A DNA stretch of 64,000 bases from positions 34,185,180-34,249,179 of the forward strand of contig OX485808.1 of NCBI GenBank assembly GCA_950295325.1. The letters are read 5' to 3'. Made by a program: the position numbers and the translations under genes. The notes under the pieces are model-generated. The model saw only the letters and a list, made by a program, of their open reading frames with translations. It was not told the DNA's origin and searched no databases. Origin of the DNA: Polytrichum commune. Lineage: Eukaryota; Streptophyta; Polytrichopsida; Polytrichales; Polytrichaceae. Shown here in pieces: positions 11,661 through 23,000 of this stretch. Every line of letters begins with the position of its first letter. Position 1 is the stretch's first letter.

Positions 11661-14600
11661 CACTGTCTGCACACGTTGCTGTCTGTAAGTTGCACTGACA
11701 ATAAGGGAATACTGTTCCTACAGTCACATTGTTTAGTATTGACTATTTTACTGAAAAACAAAAACTATGTTTTTCATTCAATATCATGAGGTATATTATG
11801 ATGTTTGACGCAACTGGGTTTGGAAGACCGAATTCAGGGCCACCTCTCCCACACTTACAATGCATGAATCACGGTAGTATTAGACTCGAGTTTCCAACAC
11901 CCATGAAGTGCAAATCACCTCAACTTCCCAATTTTTCATTGTTGTAGTGGACCAGAAAATTTAATGTGGAAAACCTTTTATAGCCTGATTTTGAATTTAA
12001 GAGTTGAAGAAGATGCTATGAGTTGAAAATGAGTTATGAGTTGAAGCCATTGTTTAAGTAAAATTGGACTAAGTCCAACATCTGAACTTATCATTAAAAG
12101 TAATGCTCAAAAGCAAATGGTTAAATTTGGGTTTGGATGTAAATTTCATTACCTTAAATACGTTGAACTTGGAATTTTGTTTCATATTTTTTTAATTCAT
12201 TATAAACTTAAAGGCATCATAAAATAAAGACAATTAACTGTTTTATGTAGTTTTATCATAGTTTGTATAGATATTAGACAAAGACTTGTTCAACAACACC
12301 TACTTGCACACCACTTGCATTGTATTCCAAAATATGTGTATTTTTTTTAATTGATTTTGACAACATACATTGCTTGGTTTTGTAAACAATGAGTCTTTTA
12401 AAACACTTTATGATATTTTTCACAAAAGTCAAAGCTAGAATATAATTTTGAATCACTTTCACTTAAACCTTTGCAAGGATCTAGAATTGTCCACTTTAAT
12501 ATGCTTGCACCCATTTAACATCAAAAACTAAATATGTGGTATTTCCTACCATATTTTGATAGCATTGCATTTAGATAATTATAGTGGATTCATACATCTC
12601 CCACGAAATCAAGTATAGTAAAAGTGTGTTGATGGATCCACCCATATAATTAAGGCAACCAAAGAATTCAGGTTTTATGAATGTGTCCATATTTGCTTAA
12701 ATACAAGGTTTGAAGAAAACCCTTAGTTTTTGTTTGAACATAAATGCTCACTCACAATATGTGTTCAGGCAATTCAAGAAGTGCACATGAATGATGAATT
12801 GTTTTAGATTATAAGATCATACACAACTGGCTCAACATGAAAGTATGTAGCTCAAGTACACCTATTTCTGCATAAAAAAACTCGGATTGGCCATCTTGGA
12901 GACTAAGGAGTTAGAATCATTATTATATATAATAAGTAAGTATACATTTTATAACACTCAATATGTAGGGGTTTGTTTAAAGTTAGAGTTGGAACTAGGG
13001 AGGACCTACATTGAGTAGTCCTATTACTGTGGCCCACAATATTTCTCTAGAACCCACATTAATACTCATAATGCACTCAAAGTGGGCCATGTTGAATTTC
13101 AACCCACACCATATCTTTGGTTTAAATTAATGGGGCCCACATAGCTTTTCAATTGACATCAAATGAGCATCAAATCTTCAATTTAAAATCAATGTGGACC
13201 ATGTTAGTTGATTTTAGAAATTGATAAGGGCCACTATTTTATTTTATGCTATACTTTTGGTCTTAGAACTATTGCCATGACACTCTATCCTTGTGGTTGG
13301 AAGTCTTCATGAAGAATTATGGGAAGACCTAATATCTTGGACCTACGTTATTTCCACCATGCTTAGACAATTAGAGCAACCCAAGTTAAATATTTCCACA
13401 TTAATTCAATATCCACATTAGTAAGGCTATTTAGTGTAGTATGTATTAATGTCTTACTATAAGAGAAATAGGCAAATATAATGGAATAGAGCATAAAATT
13501 GAACATTTGTATTATAATATGGAGGGAATCCTTATGAGTTAGGACTTAAGGTACAATGCGGGTGTTATTTGATTATTTTCCTTAATAATTGGACCCTTAT
13601 ATTTGATGGGTGTACAGTTTGGTGAAGACCAAAGAACAAACACCATAAAAGATGCATGTTTAGGAGGATATTAGGAGGTTAAGTCTTCCAATTATATTAA
13701 GTTTTCCTTACTCACTATGAACACAATTGCAAGGATCTCACCACGTATTTAGTTAAGGAATCAACAAACATGCACTTCTGATGACCATAACTGCATTAAG
13801 GGGAGGTCCAATTTCAATCTGATTTTTGTTGAGGCTATATCAATGATTTGTTATTGTGACAAAGTTTTTTTGAGTAACTCTCATTGGAAAAAGTTGGAGA
13901 ACATGAAAAGCAAACTGAGTAACACCCACATACTTTAGACGCATCGTCGCAAGCACCCCCGAGGCTGACACTTAATGCAACTTCTAGGAACCATGTGTGG
14001 CAAGGGTATAATTGTTTGAGGGGTGTTATCTTGGTGACAAACAATTAAATGACCCATTTGATTTGGTAATTTTTTGATTGTGCATATCTTGTAGTACCTG
14101 TCAATTACTTTAAAAGGATGAGGTGAGTCATTTTCATGTACTATGTGCTTATTATAAATTAACAAGCGGCTTGTCAAAAGAGTGCTATGCCCTATGATTA
14201 TTCTCCACACATGGTCAATCCAAGTTGGTTGTCCAACTGAGGCCAAACTTTGGCTCATTTCAAAAGCCATCTCAAAAGGCAAAGCCAATAATTCATTGCA
14301 ATGCAGATTAGGCTTTGAGCAATTTTAGAAATCCACAATACAAAACAATACATACCCAAAAAGATTTGCACTCAAGAACAACATGAATTGCTTTTATTAT
14401 GGAACCATAGATTGATTTCAAATATGATTGGTATCTTAAATTTTCAAGGAATTTATAATAACCTACATTATATTGAACTGAAAGTGTCATATTGTGTGGG
14501 GCCTTTATTTTGAAGTCACTTCAAGTTTTGTGATACCATCAAAAAAAGAAGATCATATCATTGGCCACACATAAGTTTCTATTTTTTTGGGAGGGGGAGT

Positions 14601-15955
14601 GTCAGTCTTGGGCCATGATAACATTACCCAAGGTCTCTCAATTGTTCTATAAGCTTGGCAAATTGCCACATAAGATTTGGGCACAAAGACCTAGGATGCC
14701 GAAATTTACAGCAAACCAAACTGAATTTGAGTCTCCCTGCATTGCACTACTTAGAAATAGAAAGAGAAGAGAGAGATGCATTTGAGTAATGTCATGGCAA
14801 GCATCTGAGTAATCTTATATCAAACATCTGAGTAAGTGTGCCCTACTTGCCTTAACTTACCTCGATGTATAAAGAGAAGAGCATGAGTGGGGTGAGCCTT
14901 TGGCCGCGCAAGGCCAAGGAAGCCCCAAGGCATGAAGAAGGAGTGGGCTGATTGGGGCCCATTTTAAGGGCTTCCGCCTATCCTGAGGCAAATCATATTT
15001 TTAAATTGGTAAATTTAACAACATAAAAATTTGTGGCTCCCAATATTGGTCACATTCTTTCAGAATGTGGACCCACCAAAACTAGACAGAGTTGCCCTGC
15101 CCATTTCAAACTTCCACAAATCCACTCTACTTGTAGTTGGGACTTCAACTTTGAAGTTAGGCTTACATTTACGTCATTTCCAAATGGTTCCCAACTCTTT
15201 TTTTTCCTTTTAATTTTGTTTTTGTCAATAATTTTGGACAATGAGTTCATAATGTGATTTTTTAAAATTACACATATTTCAAACTAGAGATATAGCATGG
15301 GTTCAAAACTAATGTGATTGGTATAGATAATTACTCTAGCCCACTGTACTAATAGGACAATTTTAGTGTACGTGTAGTACGGATATAACAGAATGCCCTT
15401 TTTATAGCTATGGTTCACAACGACAAGATCTCCACAACCAAAGTTCTAAAACGCCCGTCAAATGCCAGGAACATGCAAATCTTGTGCAGGGAAGACAACA
15501 GATAAATGCCATCAAAGTGGTCTAGTGCACTGATATCTGCAATTAGGTTGGCCCACACTAATATATCGACATTCTACACTATTTTCAGTATTTGCTACCA
15601 CAGTGTTCAAATACAGTAGTAATTATTTCTACTGTGGGTGCCACATAGATGAATAAACAAAGTTACGAGGCTTTTGATGTGGTTCTCACCCAAGGTAATT
15701 AAGATGTGTAAAGGGGCAACTTATTTGCAAAGGCAACCATATTGCATGTATCAGTGTACTACACCATTTATGGTATTTAGTGTCACTTGCCCTATTTTAA
15801 GGGCATATCCTAGGTTATAACACTATATTCGTTAAATTGAGACTTTTTGGGCATTTTGAGACATTCACATAAATAAGAACAAGGATAAATGGAACACATA
15901 TTGGAGAAAGTTGTAAGATGCGAACACTTTGAAGCGGGTGTTTAGACCAAGAACC
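11661..15955. other. Non-coding region, nothing recognised
   Basis: AT-rich sequence without a supportable gene, RNA gene or clear repeat. The longest open frame (minus strand, 13,935-14,288) has no recognisable domain and no visible splice partner. Confidence 0.55.
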
Positions 15956-16262
15956 CCATATATAACTCATATTTGTGATGGTTTAGGGTGGGCAACCCAA
16001 ACCTTAGACCAAATTGAAGGGGAAACCTTAAAACATTCATATTATTGCACACAAAATATTAGAGCTTGTATGAATATGGTTTAGGTAGGGCAATCCAAAC
16101 CATAGATCTTATTGAAGGGTTAATATGTTAACCAATATAATATTGCAGACAAAATATTCCAAACTCATATTTGTGATGGTTTAGGTAGGGCATTCCAAAC
16201 CTTAGACCATATGGAAGGGGAAATCATGTGACACTTATATTATTGCAAATAAAACATACAAA
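15956..16262. repeat. Tandem repeat, three units of about 99 bp
   Basis: Three successive units contain TGTGATGGTTTAGG, GGGCAATCCAAACC, CTTAGACC and ATATTATTGCA in the same order, about 99 bp apart. Confidence 0.8.
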
Positions 16263-16365
16263 GTATGGCATGTAAAATGCATAGCATGCTAACACCACAC
16301 ATCCATTGGATAGTGCGACCCAAAATGTTCTTGCCTATGGCCCAAAACCCTACGCCTACTATGGC

Positions 16366-17173
16366 CTATCTAGCCTCGGAGAGTGCCTCTTTTTCTTTTT
16401 CTTTTTTTTCTTTTGCCTCTTTTTCTTTTGCCTCTTTTTCTTTTGCTGCGGCTTCTTTTGCTCGCATTGCTTCAACATTCCTGAAAATCTCCGCCCCGCG
16501 ACTATAGCCATTCTTGGGGTGACCGCCATCAATAACTAATTTTGGATTCCGTCGGCCGCCCAAATTATACGACGAAGAATTCGAATACGATGAAGTGGAC
16601 TGTCTTGTATTTCTTGTCATGGAGTAGAAACGCTCCAACTCGACGGACGTACTAGCCCGCATAGGTTTACGGGTGGGACCAACCTGCAACGCGTGAATGC
16701 AAGAACACACGTGTTAGTTTAGGGAGGAAGACCCAAACGTGTCACACGTTCATTTTTTAAGTGCCGGATGATTGTAATGTGCGGTTAACCATGTTTGGGG
16801 GGGGGGGGGGGGAGTTCACCTTGTCACCGGGGGCGTTCCCGTCGGAGTTGGCGAGGAGGGGCAATGCGTCCCGCAAAGGAATAGGAAGGGTGCCACTCTT
16901 CGTAGGCCGAGCGTCCATCCGCAGCCGCCGTTGAGGTGTACTACTGCCGCCGGGCCGAGAGGGGGATGTCTGGACGCATTTGCGATTTATGCCCTTGAGC
17001 GGCGACGGGGACGGAGATCGCCGGAAGATTTGCTTGGGTGGGGGGCTATCGACGACACCGGCGTCAATAGGCTCCTTGGAGTAGTCGATGGTGGACGCGG
17101 CATCGTAGACGGTCTCGTAGAAGAAGCTCCCCAAATTTGATTCGCTGACGATCTCAATCGAGGGCTCCAAACG
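16366..17173 (-). CDS. Two terminal exons of an unidentified gene, cut off by the LTR retrotransposon
   Basis: Exon x runs 17,173-16,820 (118 codons) and exon y 16,683-16,366 (105 codons plus stop). Acceptors are TTTTGCCATCAG and CGCGTTGCAG; the donor is GACAAG before GTGAAC; both junctions are phase 0. The peptide is Ser/Pro-rich in exon x and ends in a Lys/Glu/Ala-rich charged helix (KEKEAKEKEAKEKKEKEKEA). No domain is recognised. There is no start codon, so an upstream exon is required. Before the retrotransposon inserted, exon x lay only about 110 bp after the stop of the ParB/FCP1-like gene, and it has the same orientation and intron phase. It may be the lost 3' part of that gene. Confidence 0.6.
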
Positions 17174-17961
17174 CTGATGGCAAAATTAAAACAAACAAAA
17201 CCCAAGGGGAGGGGGGAGCATGTGAAAATCGATATACAATTGAGGCATAATATATCACACTGTGAGCCCAAAAGGGTGCCCACATTTAGTCTTAGACCTT
17301 TGAAACGTTAGTTGATGCACTTTGAAGTAGCATGTTACTTCACAAAAATATAAAAAGAGTGAAATGTTAGTCTTAGAAGTACCATGTTGTAAGAGGCTAG
17401 GATGTGAGTTGTTATTGTGTTTTTACCTTCGGAAGGATTTGAGTGAATGAGGATAGGTAAGGAGAACTTGGATTGAGTAGTTAGTGAGTAGGCTAGTACA
17501 AATGGATGGAGACAACCAAAGTGACTCAAGAGGCAAGTGCATTCGAATTGGGATGAATGGAGGATCACATGGAGCGCACAAGTGGACCACCTCATCATGG
17601 CCACTTAATGGGGAAGGCCCAAGGAAGAATGCAAGGTGGAGGATAAGCAAATTCTCAAAGCACCAATCAAATCACGAGTTAAGCATCGTGGTTTGAATTA
17701 AGTGGTGAGCGACGATTTGGGAAAGTAAGGGGAGAAAGTTATGGCGGCGGAAAGCGAAGGAGGCTAAGTTTGGGTTGAAGCATCCCAAGTTTGGTAAAGT
17801 GTGGTAGGTAGAAAGCCAAGGCTAGTTAAATGTTCGAATTAGGATCCTTGTTGATCATTTGAGGGAGGAAGACTTAGAAGATAGGATTGGCGCCTACTAA
17901 GTAGGAGGAAATCTCAAGGGCTTATCGTGAGCCTTGAGGGTGCTCACCCCCTCAAGCTTAC

Positions 17962-17968
17962 TATATAA
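17962..17968 (+). promoter_or_regulatory. Probable TATA box of the 5' LTR
   Basis: TATATAA lies just before a pyrimidine-rich CCCTCATTCTTCCCTCACTC stretch, the expected position for the U3/R border. The same box is in the 3' LTR at 25,870-25,876. Confidence 0.6.
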
Positions 17969-18479
17969 TCCCTCATTCTTCCCTCACTCATTCTCTCTTT
18001 CCTTTGTGCTCCAAGGCACCCCACGAGTTATAAGTGTGGGTGTGGGAAGCCATATTGGAGCACATGTGTGTGCTTAGTTTTTAGTTTGAGAGCCAAGGCT
18101 TGTTAGCCTTGAAGAGGGCTTGACCTCTTGGTAGAATTAGTGTTGACGTGAAGGATTTTAAAGTTAATTCATGATTCCAATTTGTGGTACTTAAAGTTCA
18201 TGTTTTGAATACACGTGGTTGCAAGTTCCATGTTTAAGAGTTGAGCACTTGATGTTGTGATGAGTGCAAAAATATACTTGTGTGGATTAGTTAGTCTTAG
18301 TGAAGTTAGGAAATTCTCTCTCCCCCTCTCCTCTCTAGGATTTTAGGATTTTAGTATTAGAGAAGAATTGTGTGATTAGAAAGGGGTTGTTAGTAGAATT
18401 AGGGAAATTAGGTAGGAAGATTAGTTGAGGGCTTGAATAATTAGTGAGGTAGTTGGGGATTACAACTACAAAGTTGTGG

Positions 18480-18780
18480 GTTCATGAAGGAGCTGGGTTT
18501 ATGAAGGAGCTGGGTTTGTTTAGTTAGAAAGTAAAGAGCTGGGTTTATGAAGGAGCTGGGTTTGTTTAGTTAGAAGCTAAGGAGTTGGGTTCATGAAGGA
18601 GCTGGATGTATGAAGGAGCTGGGTTTGTTTAGTTAGAAAGTAAAGAGCTGGGTTTATGAAGGAGCTGGGTTTGTTTAGTTAGAAGCTAAGAAGCTGGGTT
18701 TATGAAGGAGCTGGGTTTATGAAGGAGCTAGGTTTATGTGATTAGAAAGTAAAGAGATGGGTTCATGAAGGAGCTTAGTA
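18480..18780 (+). repeat. Tandem GAAGGAGCTGGGTTTAT tract inside the LTR
   Basis: Units of 17-18 bp (GAAGGAGCTGGGTTTAT) alternate with TGTTTAGTTAGAAAGTAAAG spacers. One 17-bp unit fewer in the 3' LTR accounts for the length difference between the LTRs. Confidence 0.85.
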
Positions 18781-19137
18781 GATAGCCTACCTAATTAGCT
18801 CATAGACAAGTAGTTAGTTACATTATGCTAGTTAGTGTTATGTGTGGCTTTCACAAGTAAATGTATTTGAGATTGACTATAGAGAATAGTGTTTTTTTTA
18901 ACACTTGCATCCTCTCTTTAAAAATAAACCACGTGCACAACTTAATGGAGAATGTGGAGCACTCTCGCGATGGCAAGACAAAGGAAGCAAAGACCAAAGT
19001 TAAATCCAAGACCACTTGAAGGGTGAACCTTGCACTATGGACTCATCCAAGTCCAAATCCAATACCGCGGAGGAATGTGAGCCCAAACCCACTACTCGGA
19101 CTACGGACGCTTAAGGGTGGGGGGTTTGGCCTCACAT

Positions 19138-19157
19138 AATTGGTGCGTCCGCCGGGA
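19138..19157 (+). other. Primer-binding-site region
   Basis: TTGGTGCGTCCGCCGGGA follows directly after the 5' LTR. It resembles the TGGCGCC-type sites of plant gypsy elements, but I cannot name the tRNA. Its beginning is the reverse complement of the sequence just before the 3' LTR (ATAATTGG against CCAATTAT). Confidence 0.5.
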
Positions 19158-20064
19158 GCGAAGCGGAAGGTAGTTACAAGACTTGGAGGCGACTAGGAGA
19201 CTTGGAGGCAACTAGGAGACTTGGAGGCAACTAGGAAAAATTGGAGACACAAACTTGAGAGAAGGGAAGGAGCACCCGAAACTCGGTAAGTATTCTCTCT
19301 GTGGGTTACATTTGAATTCATTGTATTTCAACTATTCCTTGGAATGAATTGCATTGTCAATTACGCAAATTCATTTTTGAGGAAGGAGCGCGGCGAAGGT
19401 ACGTCCTCAACCTTTTTGGGGATTTGCTAAGAACTTAAAAGGAACCTATAACCGAGTAGCTCATTAAAACATTAGAGGGTAAATTCACCTTAGGACATTG
19501 AACTTTGACACTCACCTCGGGGTGAGTCTCAAAGTTTTGGGAGTTGTCATTTCATGCTCTAGATTAAATTAATATTTCACAAAGTTTATGGTGTTGTTAC
19601 ATTGAGTCACGATTGAGGGGAGTGCTAACTCACAGGGGGATGCGATTGCTCAAGGTATGTTTATTTCTTCAAAGTGAACTCATTAACTAATTAAGGAATG
19701 CCTTTTGTACTCGTGATTGTTGTTATCCGTTGTAGAGGGTAATTCCCGAATTGTGGATGGTGTGAGAAGTTGAAGGGTGAAGCCTCGACTTTTAACATAA
19801 TCTACTCGGAAGGTCACCCCCTCACAATCGGTATTGTGGTGAGTGTTAATTTGCGGGAAGGTGCGGAGGTGATGCTCCGACTTAACCAAAAAATTAACAT
19901 GAACATGCCTATCCCCTATTGGGATTCTTTCACCTAAGTGGGCTTGCAGGTTCTTTTCCTCACCTCCGAAAAAAATTATAACCACACCAAGACAAGTGAA
20001 AATATTAAGAGGGGAATTGCTAGGATTATGTGTGGTCAAGTGAGGGTCGATCGATTCTTATGGA

Positions 20065-23000
20065 ATGCAAGGTAGGACTCGCTCACAAAAACCAAGTTTG
20101 ATAGTAGGACTAGAGAAATCTACTCGAAAGAGGCGGTCCTCTAAAATCAGTGATAGATTAGAACAAGATAATGTTAGAATAGAGAGTTGTTTGAACGTCG
20201 AACCTAGGACTAGGTCAATTCTAGACACCTTAGAACTTGGAGCTCAACTTGAAGAGGAGATCACTCCCTCCAAATTGAGTGGTGAAACTTCTTCGGAAAA
20301 TTACACACTTAGAGAAGAATTCCCGGTAGAAGTTGATAGGGGATTGTTGAATAGTTCACCGGTCACCATGGCCGAGGAACGGGGGATGGATCCACCACCC
20401 ATACCCCCAATTCCGCCCATACCTCCTATACCTCCAATAGACCCATTGGTTAGGCCAAGAGGCCTACCAATTGTGGTTCCACAAAATTTAGCGGCGATGG
20501 ATATGCCATCTCATCTCCCTAAATTTTATGGGACCAAGGATGAGGACCCCTCTCGGCACATGGAACGGTATATCGAACGGTTGGCTAGCTTCCTCATAAC
20601 CGACCCGGGTTATTGGTTAGTGTGGTTTCCTACCACTCTAGAGGGGGAAGCCTATGAATGGTATCGGGATCATGCCGAGGGACATTTTAGGGGATGGGAA
20701 CAATTACAAAGGGAGTTTCTTAACGAATTTAGGCCGGAAGTGGGTCAAAGTACCGCATTAAGGGCATTGTCGTCATTGAAGCAAGGAAGGGAGGAAGAAA
20801 TTTTGGCTTACATTAGGAGGTTTGATTTAGTGTGCACTAGATTTGTGGGTACCATGCTCAACGACGACACGCTAAAGCAATTTTTCATTCAAGGGTTTTT
20901 TAAGTCCGGAACTATTAGGGGTGTTCTAGAAAGGAATCCCTTGACCTTGGCGGATGCCAAGCGTGCGGCTAGAGATATTGAAAACTTGGATAGAGATCAC
21001 GAAAGGCTATGGAGAAGGGAGGATGAATTGATCCCACAATTCATCCCCATACACCCTAGGGTGGTAGCGGTAGAACCCGCTAAGTATGAGAACCAAATTC
21101 CATATGCCATTGTGGACACCGGTCCCCGACCTTTAGCGGTTAGGGAACCGGCACCTCTTTTGGCACTACCGGCCCCTAGAACGGATCCACGCTTGGAGGA
21201 GGTTGAGAGAAGACTAGGTGCTAGCCAACTAGGATTCCAAGAGGCTATGATAAAACAAATGCAAAGCCTCACGGATCAAATGTCATTAATGATCCGGAGT
21301 CAACAACCGGGGCCTCCACCCCCGGTTGAGTCGGGTAGGCATTCTTCCGGATTATGGTGTGTCCAATGTGGCCAACCGGGCCACACGCGTCAATTTTGTA
21401 GAAGTGGACAAAACCGTGACCAAAGAGGAAACGGTAACCCACCTCAACAAAATCAACGAGGTCAAGCGCCACCTCACTATGGAAATGGAAGCAATAGAGG
21501 ACCACAACCTAGAGGGCAAGGTGGCCAAAATTTAGAGAAGAAGGAATTTCATCCCTTTTGTGGAAGGTGGCACGCTCAAGGACAATGTTGGTCCGAAGGT
21601 CAAGAGTTTAATTGTAGCAATTGTGGAGGAAGTCATCCCTCGGATACGTGTCGCCAACCGGACAAAATAATTAATGTCCCTTACCCGGTGGCTAATCCAC
21701 AACAACAAGCAAGGGATAATATGCGAGGTGCTAGGCCACAAGGAGTACCGGCCAATGAACTTAGGCCACCTAACTTATACTATGACCATAGTAATGCTAG
21801 GCAAACTTTTCATCCACCGGCGGGCTTGCAACCTACAACCGGTTACATTCCAATACAAAATAGACAAGGAGTTCCACCTAATGGTAGTAACGGGAGACAA
21901 GCGCCTCCAACGGATCCGGGACCATCTAACTCCCAAGATGTTAGGTTCATGGATGGAGTGTTGGAGGCCACATGTGATGACATGCTTCCTCTCCCAACGA
22001 GAATTGGAGAGGAGCAAAGTCAATGGCCTCCTCACACCAATGCTATTACATATGAGTTAGTGAAGGGTAAGGGTGTGGTTGAAGAAGCACCTGCACTAGC
22101 GGTAACTACTAGGGCTAGGAGAGGGGATGCCCCGTTGGAGGTAGGAATAGGAGAGCAAGGAAATTACTCTTCGGATGAAGAGATTAATCTCTCCGAGTTG
22201 GATAGGGTAGCTAGAAGAGCTACTAAGGATGTGGAGAGGGAAAATATAATTTTACAAGATAGGGAGAGGACTAATGCGGTACATGACTTGGATAATAGCG
22301 ATGTGGGTGAATGGGAAGGACCGGGGGTTCCCGTAGACGAATTCGACGTAGTGGGTAATTCTAAGGTGGAAAGATCTACCGGGTACGACTTGTGGGCGGA
22401 CCTTAGTACACTCAAGGCGGATATTACTTTCGGCCAACTATTGGAAATTTCACCCACGGCAAGGAAAACATTAAAGGAGGGAATGCCGGTACACAAGAGG
22501 ATGAGGAAGGTGAAAGCTAAAATAGCCGCTAGGATCCAATCACAAGGTGGAAGAGACGTGAAAGCTATAGAAATAGAAGTTGTTATAGTAGATAAGGTGG
22601 TTCCTAATGTGCTAGTCGACGGAGGGAGTAGTCTAAATATACTACCGGAGGATACTATGAAAAAATTGGGACTTGGACTCACGGGGCCTTCACCTTTGGT
22701 CATAAATATGGCAAATCAAAGTTCGACTACGCCTTTGGGGATGATCAAGGATTGTAGAATGACTACGGGAGGTGAGGAGTACTTGGTCACCTTCCATGTC
22801 ATTAAAATGCACTCCAACAAGGACACCTTCCCCATTTTGCTAGGTAGGCCTTGGTTGCGGATGGCGAATGCTATGGTCAATTGGGGTGGACCTAAACCAT
22901 CCATCACTTATGGTCCGGAGGGTAATAGGGTCATAGTGTCCATTGGTTCATTAGAAGGATGGATAAAGAAGGAGATGTATTTGCCATTGGAGAAGGAAAT

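Larger units (their letters stand above)
17261..19136 (+). repeat. 5' LTR
   Basis: 1,876 bp, from TGTGAGCCC to GGCCTCACA. It contains a TATATAA box at 17,962-17,968 and a tandem tract at 18,480-18,780. The next bases, TTGGTGCGTCCGCCGGGA, are in the primer-binding position. Confidence 0.95.

Noticed and set aside
19683-20039. Minus-strand ORF in the retrotransposon leader
   Set aside because: No domain and antisense to the leader; long gypsy leaders often contain chance frames.
22164-22703. A minus-strand open frame of 179 codons inside the retrotransposon
   Set aside because: Shadow of the gag-protease ORF with no recognisable domain.
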